This document shows, one piece after another, positions 39,608 to 39,989 of a stretch of 39,989 nucleotides of DNA. The notes beneath the pieces were generated by a model. That model worked only from the letters and a program-made list of their open reading frames with translations. It was not told where the DNA came from and made no database searches. Positions within the stretch are counted from its first letter, which is position 1. Each line of letters starts with the position of its first letter. The position numbers were made by a program, and so were the translations under genes. The DNA is from Chloroflexota bacterium (GTDB taxonomy: Bacteria > Chloroflexota > Limnocylindria > P2-11E), in contig VBDX01000152.1 in NCBI GenBank assembly GCA_005881885.1, positions 1 to 39,989 of the forward strand. Reading direction: 5' to 3'.

Positions 39608-39989
39608 ATGCGATTTCGTCTAATTGCGCTGACGCTTGTCGCCGCCTTCCTCGCGACCGCCTGCGCATCGGTTCCGACTGTGCAGCGGCCTCTCGCGAGT
39701 GCGCAGACCGGGGGTTCCGTCCAGCCCTCAGCGAGCGGGGCGCCGGCTCCGGTCCAATCGGCGTCAGCGTCAGCATCGGCATCCTCGTCGCCGGTCGCGC
39801 CGGCATCGACCGCCACTGCTGTCGCGAGCGGCTCGCCGAGCGCGGCGGCAGACACGGCCGCCCCGGCCACGCCCACCGCGACGACGCCCCCAGCGACCGT
39901 AGCTCCGACCGCGGCGCCGACCGCGAGCCCTAGTCCAAGCCCGTCGCCCTCAGCGTCGCCGTCGTCCGCGCCGACGCAGACACCGGCGG
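39608..39989 (+). CDS. Ser/Ala/Thr/Pro-rich lipoprotein, N-terminal part (cut by window end)
   Basis: 127 codons are visible from ATG 39608; the gene runs past the window end. The N-terminus MRFRLIALTLVAAFLATAC is a lipoprotein signal with lipobox ATAC, preceded by a GGGAG ribosome site. Everything after the cysteine so far is low complexity: Ser, Ala, Pro and Thr in repeats such as SASASASASSS, TATAV, SPSPSPSPS. This would be a spacer through the cell surface, with any functional domain beyond the window. Its function cannot be told. It follows the membrane-anchored gene at 38935 after 61 bases. Confidence 0.7.
   Translation, partial: MRFRLIALTLVAAFLATACASVPTVQRPLASAQTGGSVQPSASGAPAPVQSASASASASSSPVAPASTATAVASGSPSAAADTAAPATPTATTPPATVAPTAAPTASPSPSPSPSASPSSAPTQTPA

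Overview
The window is GC-rich bacterial chromosome with strong G/C preference at third codon positions and frequent GTG and TTG starts. Genes are densely packed and mostly on the minus strand, and many overlap by 4 bases (ATGA, GTGA or TTGA). The gene mix is a UPF0182 giant membrane protein, several lipoproteins with Ser/Ala/Pro/Thr-rich linkers, a GltB-type glutamate synthase, a MazG/RNase PH/XTPase cluster and a membrane-anchored parvulin, with no LPS or outer-membrane genes. This fits an uncultivated Chloroflexota-like or actinobacterium-like lineage. That placement is inference from gene content, not a marker-gene result.

Layout. 1-2800: the start of an MMPL/RND-type exporter (cut by the window edge), a lipoprotein, and an MFS transporter whose stop codon interlocks with that of the lipoprotein gene. 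2816-3994: a small HNH nuclease-like gene that runs into a tRNA-Pro(TGG) gene, then a PaiB-like flavin-binding protein. 4005-10137 (minus): a GH20 hexosaminidase, a peptide-type ABC solute-binding protein, two permeases damaged at their junction, and an M19 dipeptidase. This looks like a module for salvaging amino-sugar-linked peptides, and no ATPase genes are present. 10158-18111 (minus): a beta-propeller lipoprotein, an exported bactofilin-like membrane protein, an EamA transporter and a 1468-residue glutamate synthase behind a structured leader with a terminator-like hairpin. 18309-20363: MOSC and GNAT genes (minus) diverge from DUF488 and HIT genes (plus). 20348-24356 (minus): a housekeeping operon with a parvulin-type isomerase, MazG, RNase PH, XTP/dITP diphosphatase and a DUF4260 membrane protein.

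24369-27518: a GT4 glycosyltransferase and a GT2 polyprenol-phosphate sugar transferase-like gene diverge from a 21-base gap, followed by a two-domain GNAT protein and a small unknown. 27610-35657 (minus): a nine-gene surface-sugar operon with seven consecutive 4-base overlaps. It contains a WbpB-like oxidoreductase, a WbpE-like aminotransferase and a WbpD-like N-acetyltransferase, which are the last three steps to a UDP-2,3-diacetamido-glucuronate-type sugar. Alongside are a FAD oxidoreductase, an epimerase, a second aminotransferase, a second acyltransferase, a DinB-fold protein and an unknown. 35796-39989: a tiny basic ORF next to the UPF0182 gene, then two plus-strand genes for low-complexity cell-surface proteins, the last cut by the window end.

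The points most worth a second look are the broken or fused oppB/oppC junction, the tRNA/HNH overlap, the gltB leader, the palindrome inside gltB, the N-terminally cut MazG fusion and the symmetric divergent promoter candidate. No CRISPR array, insertion sequence or phage module is visible.
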